A DNA stretch of 50,627 nucleotides from Ignavibacteriota bacterium (lineage in GTDB: Bacteria; Bacteroidota; Ignavibacteria; Kapaibacteriales; UBA2268). Position 1 is the stretch's first letter. The number at the start of each line of letters is the position of its first letter. The position numbers were made by a program, and so were the translations under genes. The notes beneath the pieces are model-generated. The model was not told the DNA's origin and ran no database searches. It saw only the letters and a program-made list of their open reading frames with translations. The stretch is taken from assembly GCA_024636855.1 (NCBI GenBank), contig JAGXGG010000040.1, positions 1 to 50,627 on the forward strand, written 5' to 3'. This document shows positions 1-8,558 of the stretch, one piece after another.

Positions 1-93
1 CCATCTTTATATATTCTTTTATTTTTTAATGATTTTATATTCGAACTAAAGTAAGTTCTTGATTATAGACTATTAATTACTTGTATTATTCTA

Positions 94-939
94 TTATACT
101 GTAATCAGTAAAATAAATAGCACAATAGGGGAGATGTATATAACCCCATCGAACCTATCTAAAAAGCCACCATGTCCAGGGAAAAAGTTAGAACTATCCT
201 TTACTTCAGCGTCTCGCTTGAAATGAGATTCAATCAAATCTCCCAACTGACAAAAGATTGTTATAATTGACCCAACTATTATACTGTTTGCAAGTCCAAA
301 GCTCGGATTGAGCCAAACTGTTAGCCCAACGAAACCAATAGCTCCGAATACAAATCCTGATATCGCACCTTCCCAAGATTTCTTAGGGCTGTGGCGTGGG
401 AATAGTTTATGTTTACCAATCACTCTACCAATGAAATATGCAGCACTATCGCAAAGCCAAATAGCTATGAATAGAGTTAGTATAAAATAGCCCCAATCTA
501 TCTCAGATGAACTCAAATGATTAAATTCACGAATTGCAATCAGACACATAAGTGGAAATGCGACGTAAATAATACCACCTATACTTATAGATATATCAGT
601 AATTGCGGAAATTCCATTTTTATACAGTGCCAATGTTATCAGAAAGGTTCCTACCAAAGTTGGAGCGAGAAATGTAAACACTAATTTTTCGAGTTTATAA
701 TCCAAGGTGTGGGTGAGAGAATAAAAGAAGACGATACCGACTATCAAGCTAACTGTGATAGAAGCCCATTTCATAGGGTGGTGCCCCTTGTTTTCTGCCA
801 TTGAGTAAAATTCGTGTAACCCAAAGCCTATAATTATTAGTATTCCTACGGCAAAGAAAATTCCGCCTTGTAGAAATAAAAAGATAGCTAAAGGTATCCC
901 AATTGCAGCAGTAAGTATTCTTTTTCCCAACTCTTTCAT
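94..939 (-). CDS. cdsA: Phosphatidate cytidylyltransferase
   Basis: This integral membrane enzyme makes CDP-diacylglycerol from phosphatidic acid and CTP, the branch point of phospholipid synthesis. The 281-residue protein has many hydrophobic segments, and near its C-terminus (residues 238-264) it carries the CDP-alcohol signature: SHFKR, then KD, then PGHGG and LDRFD. That signature is diagnostic of the family, and the length is normal. The first ATG follows a short 36-bp divergent spacer shared with the plus-strand HAD phosphatase gene. The 93 bases beyond its stop hold no recognisable gene. The function is secure from the motif. Confidence 0.96.
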   Translation of the reverse strand: MKELGKRILTAAIGIPLAIFLFLQGGIFFAVGILIIIGFGLHEFYSMAENKGHHPMKWASITVSLIVGIVFFYSLTHTLDYKLEKLVFTFLAPTLVGTFLITLALYKNGISAITDISISIGGIIYVAFPLMCLIAIREFNHLSSSEIDWGYFILTLFIAIWLCDSAAYFIGRVIGKHKLFPRHSPKKSWEGAISGFVFGAIGFVGLTVWLNPSFGLANSIIVGSIITIFCQLGDLIESHFKRDAEVKDSSNFFPGHGGFLDRFDGVIYISPIVLFILLITV

Positions 940-975
940 ATTTTACCAGAAATTAAAATGAAAATATAAGAAAAA

Positions 976-1695
976 ATGTCAATAAAATTTGATGATATAA
1001 AAGTATTCTGTGATTTTGATGGGACTGTAACTCTCCAAGACGTTGGAAATGAGATATTTAAAGGGGTTGAAGATTTTGAAGTTTTGAATAGACTTTTCAT
1101 AGAAGAAAAATTAACTATTTATGAATATTGGCATAAACTTTGTAGTAAGCTTCCCAAGGGCACTAGTACTGAGATGATTAGGGAACAATCGCGAAAATTC
1201 GAGATTGACCCTTATTTCAAAAGCTTTGTAGAGTTTTGTCAACATAATAAAATAAAACTTTACATAGTCAGTGATGGTTTTGATATTTATATAAATGAAA
1301 TATTGAAAATAAATAATATAAAGCTACCAATTTGTAGTAACAAGTTGTTAGAAAAGGACACTCACTTAGAGCCTGAGTTTACTTATGCTTCCGAATCATG
1401 TAATTGCTATTCGGCTAATTGTAAACGAAACTTTGTTCTCAATCAGAGTGATGAGAATACTTTGAAAATATATATCGGTGATGGCTACTCTGATTTTTGT
1501 GGAGCTGCTCATTGTGATATAATATTTGCAAAAAAATACTTGGCTACTTTCTGCAACGAAAATAGTCTACCACATTATAATTTTAAGTCCTTTTTCGATG
1601 TAAAGAGGATATTGGAAAAGAAACTAAATGATAATCAGTTTAAGAAGAGAAATCGTGCAACCGTTGATTCGAATAATGCGTTCAAATATGAATAG
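976..1695 (+). CDS. HAD-superfamily phosphatase, MtnX/Pho2-like
   Basis: A soluble 239-residue haloacid-dehalogenase phosphatase. HAD motif I is DFDGT at residues 13-17 (nucleophile Asp13, acid/base Asp15). Motif II is VSDG near residue 98, and motif III/IV is GDGYSD near residue 168. The overall shape matches the HAD-IB group that includes MtnX (methionine salvage) and phosphoserine phosphatase-like enzymes. No other methionine-salvage gene is present here, so the substrate cannot be assigned. The end of the gene overlaps the start of the sensor kinase by 8 bases (ATGAATAG), which suggests translational coupling. Confidence 0.85.
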   Translation: MSIKFDDIKVFCDFDGTVTLQDVGNEIFKGVEDFEVLNRLFIEEKLTIYEYWHKLCSKLPKGTSTEMIREQSRKFEIDPYFKSFVEFCQHNKIKLYIVSDGFDIYINEILKINNIKLPICSNKLLEKDTHLEPEFTYASESCNCYSANCKRNFVLNQSDENTLKIYIGDGYSDFCGAAHCDIIFAKKYLATFCNENSLPHYNFKSFFDVKRILEKKLNDNQFKKRNRATVDSNNAFKYE

Positions 1696-3217
1696 AATAT
1701 TACTTTTTATATTACTATCATTAATGGGCTTATTTACTTCTAACAATCTTCTAGCAGCCAAAGACTATATAGTAAATATAGATGAGGTTAATGTAAATGG
1801 AGAAACTGCCGATACTCATTATGGCAATAATATTGTTATTTCTAATACAGATTCGATTCTATTTAAGTATTCGGTGAATCCGAAACTTGAAAGTGACCCT
1901 ATACTATATAGAGTTATGCTTATTATGGGGAAAGATACTTCCATTAATATAATTAGTGGTATGGAAGTAAGATATGCTAATTTGCCTCAGTCAGACTACA
2001 AATTTATAATTAGTGCTTTTGATAGTAGTGGCGAATGGAACGCAAAAGAAGATACATTCGAATTTAAAGTTGATAATAATCTAAATTCGGTGTTAGTTAA
2101 ATCTAATAATTTGGAATCCCAAATTGCTGATTTGAATAAGAAATTAAAAGAGTTAGAGGCTGATAATGGGATAGTTTCCATTATTTCCGATATTGCTCTG
2201 ATTATACTTATAACAGTTATTTTAATATTTGTGGTGCTTTACTTCAAAAATAGACCAAAGAAAATGAAGAATACATCACTTGCTACTACACAAAAAGAGG
2301 TAAAAGTGGCTAACTCAAATCAAAATGATTTGGCATTAGAAAATGCGAATTTAAAAGCAGAACTCAAAGCATTGAGAATGCAAATAGACAATATGCAAGC
2401 ACGAAGCAGGGATCTTGTACTCCAGAACAAAGGACTACAAGAAACTCTAAACATAAGTAATAAGTCTAAATCTGAGTTAGAAGAATTACAGAAACAGAAA
2501 GAAGAACTTTTTGCTGTTATAGTACATGATATTAAAAATCCAGCATCTGTCATCAAAGGATTAGTTGATCTATTGACTAACTATGATAGTACTGCCTCTG
2601 ACTTCGATGATATTATGAAAGATATAGCTGCAAGTTCAAGCCGAATTATTATGCTTTCATCTGAGATAAGTAAGATAATGGCATTAGAAGGTACAGGGCT
2701 GAAATTGCATTACGAAGATGTTGATATAAATGATATAGCTCAAGATGTATTCACTAGAAACTCATACAATGCTAAAAATAAGAACCTCACTTATGAATGT
2801 ATGTTTGATAATAATCTACCGGAAATCACTCTAGATATATTGCGAATAGATGAAGTAATGGATAATCTAATATCGAATGCTATCAAATACACAGAAAGGA
2901 GTGGGTCTATATTAGTAGAAACCACATTCGATAAAGATAAGAATAATATAGTATTCAGTGTAAGTGATACAGGTCAAGGTCTCTCCGAAGAAGATATCAA
3001 AAGCACGTTCCAAAAAGGAGCTACACTTAGTAGTAAACCTACTGCTGGCGAATCGGCTACTGGTCTAGGTCTTTGGATAGTGAAAAAGATGGTAGAAGCT
3101 CATGATGGTTATGTTTGGGTGAAAAGTAAGAAAGGTGAAGGCTCGACTTTTGCTTTCTCTATACCAGTGAAAAGAAAAATAAAAGTAGAAGACAAAGAAG
3201 AATTGGCTAATGCCTAA
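1688..3217 (+). CDS. Membrane sensor histidine kinase
   Basis: I chose the start at 1688 because it begins a clean signal peptide (MNRILLFILL, then a cut near LLAA). An in-frame upstream ATG at 1676, or the longer frame from 1628, would bury that signal. The order from this start is: signal peptide; periplasmic domain of about 110 residues ending in a Y_Y_Y-like strand (DYKFIISAFDSSGEWN); short coiled coil; one transmembrane helix (about residues 164-187); a long coiled coil; HisKA with phospho-acceptor His280 in HDIKNP; then HATPase_c with N-box NAIKY, G1 DTGQG and G2 GLGLWIVKK. All kinase boxes are intact. No response regulator gene is adjacent, so the partner is unknown. It overlaps the HAD phosphatase gene by 8 bases. 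Confidence 0.92.
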   Translation: MNRILLFILLSLMGLFTSNNLLAAKDYIVNIDEVNVNGETADTHYGNNIVISNTDSILFKYSVNPKLESDPILYRVMLIMGKDTSINIISGMEVRYANLPQSDYKFIISAFDSSGEWNAKEDTFEFKVDNNLNSVLVKSNNLESQIADLNKKLKELEADNGIVSIISDIALIILITVILIFVVLYFKNRPKKMKNTSLATTQKEVKVANSNQNDLALENANLKAELKALRMQIDNMQARSRDLVLQNKGLQETLNISNKSKSELEELQKQKEELFAVIVHDIKNPASVIKGLVDLLTNYDSTASDFDDIMKDIAASSSRIIMLSSEISKIMALEGTGLKLHYEDVDINDIAQDVFTRNSYNAKNKNLTYECMFDNNLPEITLDILRIDEVMDNLISNAIKYTERSGSILVETTFDKDKNNIVFSVSDTGQGLSEEDIKSTFQKGATLSSKPTAGESATGLGLWIVKKMVEAHDGYVWVKSKKGEGSTFAFSIPVKRKIKVEDKEELANA

Positions 3218-3225
3218 TTATATTT

Positions 3226-3897
3226 TTAGTCTTTGAAGATAAAATCGAATAGTAAATATGAAGCTGTAATAACAGCTCCTGCATAAGCGAGTGTGACTCC
3301 CAAATCGGAGTGAATCCTCTCAGGTGATGCTCCCACTATACTCAGTATAGTCGCATCGATAGATAATAAGATAATAGGCAAAATTAAAGGGAAAGCAAGT
3401 ACAGGAAAAAGTGCTCCCTTTGATGATGCTTTGGCAATTAATGCCGAGATTATAGTAGAAGCTGAAGAAATTCCTATGCTCCCTGTAATTACACTAAGCC
3501 AATACATTCCCATTTCTGAAATCACAAAAGTAGAATTGAATATTAGCAATAAAGCAACTGTAATCAAGTTAGCTGCTATCCCAAAAATTATATTATATAT
3601 TAGCTTACCAAAGTAAATGCTTGTGGAATCAGAGTTGATTTTCAAGAACATCCATGTTCCTCGTTCCTCTTCAGTAACGAATACACGTGATTGTCCAATC
3701 ATAGAAGTAAAGAAGATAAGTATCCAAGTAATACCAGCAAAAATTTCGTCCGATAGCCTGTTGGATGAGACCGAATAGCTTACGATAATTACAGAAGTCA
3801 ATACAAAAAGAAATACTGAGGCTGCCGAGGAGAAGTTTTTAAATTCCGTCAAGAATTCTTTATACAGTACACCGTATATTCTTCTGAAAATATCCAT
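3226..3897 (-). CDS. ccmB: CcmB-like heme exporter permease
   Basis: A 223-residue protein with about six transmembrane helices. It matches the CcmB subunit of the cytochrome c maturation ABC system: an early KEFLTEFKN amphipathic stretch, a WILIFFTSMIGQSRVF segment, and an acidic EEERGTW motif after the second helix. CcmB works with CcmA and CcmC in heme handling at the inner membrane, but neither is in the window. It starts by TAATG overlap with the stop of the preceding barrel-protein gene, so it is probably translated from the same message. CcmB is the best match; a related ABC-2 type permease is possible. Confidence 0.75.
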   Translation of the reverse strand: MDIFRRIYGVLYKEFLTEFKNFSSAASVFLFVLTSVIIVSYSVSSNRLSDEIFAGITWILIFFTSMIGQSRVFVTEEERGTWMFLKINSDSTSIYFGKLIYNIIFGIAANLITVALLLIFNSTFVISEMGMYWLSVITGSIGISSASTIISALIAKASSKGALFPVLAFPLILPIILLSIDATILSIVGASPERIHSDLGVTLAYAGAVITASYLLFDFIFKD

Positions 3898-5237
3898 TAT
3901 AGAGGGAATCTAATTCCAGTTCTTATCCCAACTACTGAAACAGTCCAATTAGCGTCATCCACCATATTAGTTAATCGCTGCGCATAACCAGCTTCTAGAA
4001 ATGCATTTATATTCTTATATGCATTTATACGAAAGCCTAGTCCCAGATTTGCTGATATACCTACTTTATTGAGTGAACCAAGAGAGTTCAAACCAACGCC
4101 AGTTTTATTTGTTCCGTTTGCAAAGTTATAATCTTGTGGTATTATGATTTCTTTCTCTGCTGTTATACCTGTGCTTAGCGGTATATCAAATTGTAATCCA
4201 CCCATTAAGTATATATTATTAGTGAATAGATATTCTACTCCCAATACTACATTAGTGAATATACCGTCCAACTCGAAGCTAATAGACTCTCTGTATGGTT
4301 GTAACTCACCGTTCAGTGGATTTCTTATAGAACTCGTAGTCGAATCGGGGGATTGCAATTGCCCAGAATATTGTAGGAAGTTGAGTCGTCCCATTAAGTT
4401 TATTTTTTCGTCTATTCTATATGTGGCTATTAGTCCGAATTCAGCTGTACTAGATACTATATCAGAAAATGTACCCTTACTTACTAGATTACCAGTTCTG
4501 CTGAAATCAGCAAAGTGGTTTATATAGCTATAACCTAATGATATGCCATATTCCCAAGGGTCTGATTCACCACAACTAGCTTGCAATCCTTCTTGCAGTG
4601 TATATTGGTATCGGTTTGATATTTGGTTGAATGTATAGCAAAGTGTATACTCTGCTATATTACCTGCCAAATCCGTGGCTTCTATTTTTACAGATAAGTC
4701 TTTGTTGTAATTCTCATTCCCAAAATTCACTATTACTAATGGAGTACCAGGCTCAAATTTTACGATGTCATAATCGAAACCAGTATTTTGGAATAAATTA
4801 ACTTTCGCAACTCCTCTGTCATTGTTTCTGTCATCTCTTATTAAGAGTTTGAAACCATCTTTGTCAGTAGTGTAGTCTATGAATGGTTTTTCTTTATCGG
4901 GTATTTCTACAAATTCAGAAAATGATTGACCACCTAATGAACCGTAAGCATCATATCTATCATCACCATATCCAAACCCGTATGAAGTCATACCGAAAGG
5001 CTCACTACACTCTATAACGTGAGTACCGTAGTTTACACTAATCTGTGCAAACGAGTATCTCGTATCACCTAATTTTCGGAATCTATTTGCATCTACTTTT
5101 ATCCCATTCAAGCGAATAGAGCTCAGTGCTTTAGTTGGGGCTACTACATTTACAAAGTGCTCCCAAAATCCATCAACTGGAGTCGCAAATCTATATTTTT
5201 TCAAGAATTGTTGAGTAGGGCTTATCAAACACATCAT
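3897..5237 (-). CDS. C-terminal half of a frameshifted IgGFc-binding-like protein, with outer-membrane barrel
   Basis: This 446-residue frame begins MMCLISPTQQF and has no signal peptide. It continues exactly where the IgGFc-binding-like domain of the upstream gene breaks off. Read back two codons in its own frame, it gives Asp-Pro-Met-Met, the family's conserved turn. Residues 1-115 finish the IgGFc-like domain (YGFGYGDDRYDAYGSLGG). Residues 120-210 look like an Ig/carbohydrate-type beta domain. Residues 220-446 are amphipathic strands ending in IRFPL, which suggests an outer-membrane beta barrel. Independent translation could occur by reinitiation at the ATGA overlap, but the product would lack export signals. 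It is more likely the 3' part of one gene of about 790 codons, broken by a base deletion or a sequencing error. Confidence 0.8.
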   Translation of the reverse strand: MMCLISPTQQFLKKYRFATPVDGFWEHFVNVVAPTKALSSIRLNGIKVDANRFRKLGDTRYSFAQISVNYGTHVIECSEPFGMTSYGFGYGDDRYDAYGSLGGQSFSEFVEIPDKEKPFIDYTTDKDGFKLLIRDDRNNDRGVAKVNLFQNTGFDYDIVKFEPGTPLVIVNFGNENYNKDLSVKIEATDLAGNIAEYTLCYTFNQISNRYQYTLQEGLQASCGESDPWEYGISLGYSYINHFADFSRTGNLVSKGTFSDIVSSTAEFGLIATYRIDEKINLMGRLNFLQYSGQLQSPDSTTSSIRNPLNGELQPYRESISFELDGIFTNVVLGVEYLFTNNIYLMGGLQFDIPLSTGITAEKEIIIPQDYNFANGTNKTGVGLNSLGSLNKVGISANLGLGFRINAYKNINAFLEAGYAQRLTNMVDDANWTVSVVGIRTGIRFPL

Positions 5238-6259
5238 CGGATCACCGATTCTGTCACCATTTCAAATCCTTGCGAGAATTGAGCAACTAACACAGGGTTA
5301 GAAGCAGTTACTTGGACTGACTTATCGGTCTCTCTTTCTAAGTGTTGACCAGCATTCAAAGTCCCAACTAATTTCGAATCTTCGAATACTCTTGTGCCAT
5401 CTACATCAGCTAAAACTCTGTAATTATAGAATGTTCTCTTTTTGAATGCACCTATGTAGAAATGTTTACCCCAAGAGTGCAATGGTGGTATTTGCTCTAC
5501 TAAGTGATTACAAGCAATAACATCGGTAGGAACGTAAGCGCATTGGTGACCGCTAAATACAGCGATTTTTTTGTTAGATTCTATCAAACTACCAGTCAAA
5601 TCACAGTTGCTTACACAAGGGACAGTATTAGCTGCCGCTACTTGATATACATCACCTTTATTTAGTACTACAGAAAAAGGACGACCTCTTTTGTGTCCGC
5701 CGTCTGTGTCTACTGTTGGAGTGATAGTTACTTTGGTGCTATCTTCTGTAGCTACTACTGCCATCTCTGCCATTAGTTTTATAGATATGTCATAGCACAT
5801 CACTCTGTATGATTTACCCAATACATTGAGTGGTAGTCCCATGAATGTATCAGTAGTTAGCTTTCTTCTATTTAGTCCATATACCGAAATAGGTACATCG
5901 GAAGTTACTCGCAATGCACGTCCACTTTCTATAATCTCAGAACTAGTTATCTGAGCCAATGGAGATATTTGTATCGCCTTGACCGTACCACCTTTTACGA
6001 AAACCTGCTCTTTGAATCTTATACTTTTTATTTCAATAGTTACGTTTGCATCTTTGTCTGAAGTTAAAAACAGTTTCAGATCTAATTGAGTGGCATTAGG
6101 GTTATTACGGTCGGCATCATTATGGTTACGCATAAAACATAGCCAAAACTCTGTACCCTCAGGTCTTTTCTCTGCTAATATTTTGTTCTTATCGATTTGT
6201 GAGTAAGCGCTAAAAGTAATGCTAATAAGTAGTATCAAACCTGTTAGTAATCTCATCAT
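5234..6259 (-). CDS. N-terminal part of IgGFc-binding-like surface protein
   Basis: The 341 residues begin with a signal peptide (MMRLLTGLILLISITFSAYSQ). They then match the N-terminal part of the IgGFc-binding protein-like family found in Bacteroidota surface proteins: the early EGTEFWLCFMRNH motif, SDVPISVYGLN, and the late PVLVAQFSQG. The frame ends within that domain at VTESVIR, and the rest of the domain continues in the next gene in another frame. The start overlaps the end of the type IX substrate gene by 4 bases (ATGA), so the genes are cotranslated. The natural ligand is unknown; the family name comes from a mammalian mucin-like protein and does not prove antibody binding. Confidence 0.85.
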   Translation of the reverse strand: MMRLLTGLILLISITFSAYSQIDKNKILAEKRPEGTEFWLCFMRNHNDADRNNPNATQLDLKLFLTSDKDANVTIEIKSIRFKEQVFVKGGTVKAIQISPLAQITSSEIIESGRALRVTSDVPISVYGLNRRKLTTDTFMGLPLNVLGKSYRVMCYDISIKLMAEMAVVATEDSTKVTITPTVDTDGGHKRGRPFSVVLNKGDVYQVAAANTVPCVSNCDLTGSLIESNKKIAVFSGHQCAYVPTDVIACNHLVEQIPPLHSWGKHFYIGAFKKRTFYNYRVLADVDGTRVFEDSKLVGTLNAGQHLERETDKSVQVTASNPVLVAQFSQGFEMVTESVIR

Positions 6260-7077
6260 TTTATCACCACAAATCTTTGTGATAATACTTTGTAGTCTGT
6301 CTCAATTACCAATAGATATACTCCAGCAGCCAATGTACTAAAGTCATTTCGTAGCTCTAATTTATATTTACCATCCATCAGTAACTCATCGCCCATATAC
6401 TCTACACCAGCTTCATCTGTCAAACGGAAATGCTTTTCTATACAATCAGAGTAACAAAACTCATTCAATTTGTCCGAGCCATTCAGATTATAAGTAGATA
6501 GCTTTATCCTAGTAGGCTGAGTGAATCTAATTTCTGCTGTTGCTTGTCTGTGGAAAGGGTTAGGGTAGAAATTACTTATATATGATTTGTCTGTCTCTAT
6601 TACGGGTTCAGGTATACTAACTAATCCTTCTTGAAATTCGGTTACTATTTCTACATTATTCAAAATAAATAAATTAGGAGTGATGCTAGCAATGGTGTCA
6701 GGTCCTGCTAATACTTCAAATTCTAGATAGAATAATATTCCGCTCTCATTGTCTATTTCTTGCGAAAACTCAACGTAAAAAGTAGAATTTCTGTAATCAT
6801 CGGTGTTTAGTATAGTACCAGTCTTTATTTCGCTATCTACTATTATTGATTCACCTTTGAGTACTACATCTTTGAAATCCAGCATCAAAGCATTAAAATT
6901 GAATTCGATACGAAATAAATTAGAAGTGTCTTGATAGACAAAGCCTTCAGTTATATCTGCATATACTGGAATATGTATTGTTTGCCCTTTTTCGGCTGTA
7001 GCATCATTTACTGTTATGCTTGTAGAAAAAGCAGTATGAGTAAAGATTAATATAAAAATTGTTATTATTAGCTTCAT
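6256..7077 (-). CDS. Secreted cohesin-like protein with type IX sorting domain
   Basis: A 273-residue exported protein. It has a signal peptide (residues 1-18) and a beta-sandwich of about 125 residues that resembles cohesin or similar Ig-type folds (ITVNDATAEKGQTIHIPVY near the start). A C-terminal type IX secretion domain begins at SNFYPNPF and ends AAGVYLLVIETD...FVVIK. Proteins with this tail are exported across the outer membrane by the Por machinery and attached to or released from the cell surface. It is the first gene of the operon with the IgGFc-like gene and ccmB, and overlaps the next start by ATGA. I recognise the domains but not a specific function. Confidence 0.82.
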   Translation of the reverse strand: MKLIITIFILIFTHTAFSTSITVNDATAEKGQTIHIPVYADITEGFVYQDTSNLFRIEFNFNALMLDFKDVVLKGESIIVDSEIKTGTILNTDDYRNSTFYVEFSQEIDNESGILFYLEFEVLAGPDTIASITPNLFILNNVEIVTEFQEGLVSIPEPVIETDKSYISNFYPNPFHRQATAEIRFTQPTRIKLSTYNLNGSDKLNEFCYSDCIEKHFRLTDEAGVEYMGDELLMDGKYKLELRNDFSTLAAGVYLLVIETDYKVLSQRFVVIK

Positions 7078-7149
7078 AAGAGCGAAATTACGGATTTATT
7101 ACCATTTTAGAATATACAAATGTACTCAATCTTTAGTTCTAAGAAAAAA

Positions 7150-8409
7150 TTAAGTCTTTTGCTTTTTCTTTTTCGCTGCTGGGAAGAGGATATTGTTCAA
7201 AATTAGTCTGTACCCAGGTGAATTTTTGTGCAAATCCAAATCCGTTGGGGGGTCTCCTATACCGTGTCTATAGTCTTCCGGGTCATGCCCACCGTACCAT
7301 GTATAAGTGCCACGACCGAAGTTACCATGTATATAGCGAACTTCATTAGTGCCTTCCCTTTCAGCAAGTATAGTAACTGATTTTTTTATTTTTTCTTTGG
7401 CGAAAGCTGTTGTTTGTCCCAAAAATCCTTGGACAATACCTGTGTGACATTGCGTAAGCATAGTAGGAACTGGGTCATATTTGGCAGAAAACTCAAATAA
7501 TGTGAAATAATCAGATTCGGGATTATTCAAACTAGTAGCCCCAACATCTATATCCGAGAATTCATATTCAGAAGGATCCATAGTTAATCTGAAATTCTCA
7601 AAAGCAAATGTTTTATCGAAATCTAATTTGTCTTGAGCACCCATATCAGCAGGGTCACCGTCAAACATAGATGCTACTATATCCACTCCCTCAGCAGCTA
7701 ATGCTATATCATAGGAGTCAGTCGCCGAACACATAGCAAAGAGAAACCCACCATTTGCGACGAATTCTTTGATAGTTTTTGCTACATCTAATTTCATTTG
7801 CGATACCTTAGAGTAACCTAGTTTTTTAGCCATATTCTCGTTAAGTGCTACTTGCTGTATGTACCAAGGCACATTTCTATAGTTCGCCCAAAATTTACCA
7901 AACTGTCCTGTGAAATCCTCGTGGTGGAGGTGTAGCCAGTCGTATTCTTTTAGCTTGCCGTTTATCACATCTTCGTCCCATACCATATCATAATCCACTT
8001 CAGCATATTCTAATGCCATACGAACGGCATCGTCCCACGGCTGCGTACCTTTGGGTACATATACCGCAATTTTGGGTGCCTTTTCTAGCTTCACTACATC
8101 CTCGTTTACATTATCAGCTTGAACTTGAGCATAAATTTGTGCCGCATTACCATCGGAGATTTGCTCGAAGGTTACCCCTCTTACTCGGCACTCTAGAGCG
8201 ATTTTCTCCGAGTAATCGGTCATAAATGCACCATCACGATAGTTGAGCAGCCAATCCACAGTTTTGTTGTCTTTGATAACCCAGAAAGCAATGCCATAAG
8301 CTTTCAGGTGATTGGTCTGAGCCAAATCCATTGGTATTAATATCTTCTCTGCCTTAGTGGAAGAGAAAGCGAGAGCAGCGATTATAAATAGTAGTAGTGT
8401 TTTCTTCAT
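7150..8409 (-). CDS. Exported GATase1-like protein of the family labelled 'asparagine synthetase B'
   Basis: The 419 residues have a clear signal peptide (MKKTLLLFIIAALAFSSTKA). They belong to a conserved Bacteroidota family recognisable by LIPMDLAQTNHLKAYGIA, WLLNYRDGAF, WLHLHHEDFTGQ, and the C-terminus ILFPAAKKKKQKT. Databases often call this family asparagine synthetase B. However, I see neither the N-terminal Cys of a class II glutaminase nor the ATP-pyrophosphatase motif of AsnB, and a signal peptide would not fit a cytosolic synthetase. The GGFLFAMCSATDS segment (Cys in a nucleophile-elbow-like turn) resembles the class I glutaminase/ThuA fold. The real function is unknown. It stands alone, with short AT-rich spacers on both sides. 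Confidence 0.85.
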   Translation of the reverse strand: MKKTLLLFIIAALAFSSTKAEKILIPMDLAQTNHLKAYGIAFWVIKDNKTVDWLLNYRDGAFMTDYSEKIALECRVRGVTFEQISDGNAAQIYAQVQADNVNEDVVKLEKAPKIAVYVPKGTQPWDDAVRMALEYAEVDYDMVWDEDVINGKLKEYDWLHLHHEDFTGQFGKFWANYRNVPWYIQQVALNENMAKKLGYSKVSQMKLDVAKTIKEFVANGGFLFAMCSATDSYDIALAAEGVDIVASMFDGDPADMGAQDKLDFDKTFAFENFRLTMDPSEYEFSDIDVGATSLNNPESDYFTLFEFSAKYDPVPTMLTQCHTGIVQGFLGQTTAFAKEKIKKSVTILAEREGTNEVRYIHGNFGRGTYTWYGGHDPEDYRHGIGDPPTDLDLHKNSPGYRLILNNILFPAAKKKKQKT

Positions 8410-8519
8410 TATATAAAACTTTATTTCTTATATTAGCGTAGTTTAGAAATGAAACGATTATCTCAGTAAAATGTTAGGGTGAATGGGTATTTACATTTTA
8501 CAAATTACAATTATTTACA

Positions 8520-8527
8520 TATATTTG
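8520..8527 (+). promoter_or_regulatory. Possible Bacteroidota-type -7 box
   Basis: The octamer TATATTTG matches the Bacteroidota -7 consensus TAnnTTTG. It lies 31 bases before the start codon of the nuclease-like gene, a reasonable distance. I see no convincing -33 TTG box at the expected spacing, and such octamers occur by chance in AT-rich DNA. Confidence 0.3.
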
Positions 8528-8558
8528 GTTTTACAGGAAAATATAAAACAGGTGTGTT

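Noticed and set aside
308-490. 60-codon plus-strand frame in cdsA
   Set aside because: Antisense to conserved CdsA sequence, with no support of its own.
1628-1687. Longer start of the histidine kinase
   Set aside because: It would place 20 residues before a good signal peptide, and the 1688 start fits the overlap with the HAD gene.
5225-5245. Programmed -1 ribosomal frameshifting
   Set aside because: No slippery heptamer of the X-XXY-YYZ type is present at the junction; a base deletion explains it more simply.
8013-8225. 70-codon plus-strand frame inside the 'asparagine synthetase B'-family gene
   Set aside because: Antisense to a protein whose family I recognise along its length; no start signal or family match.
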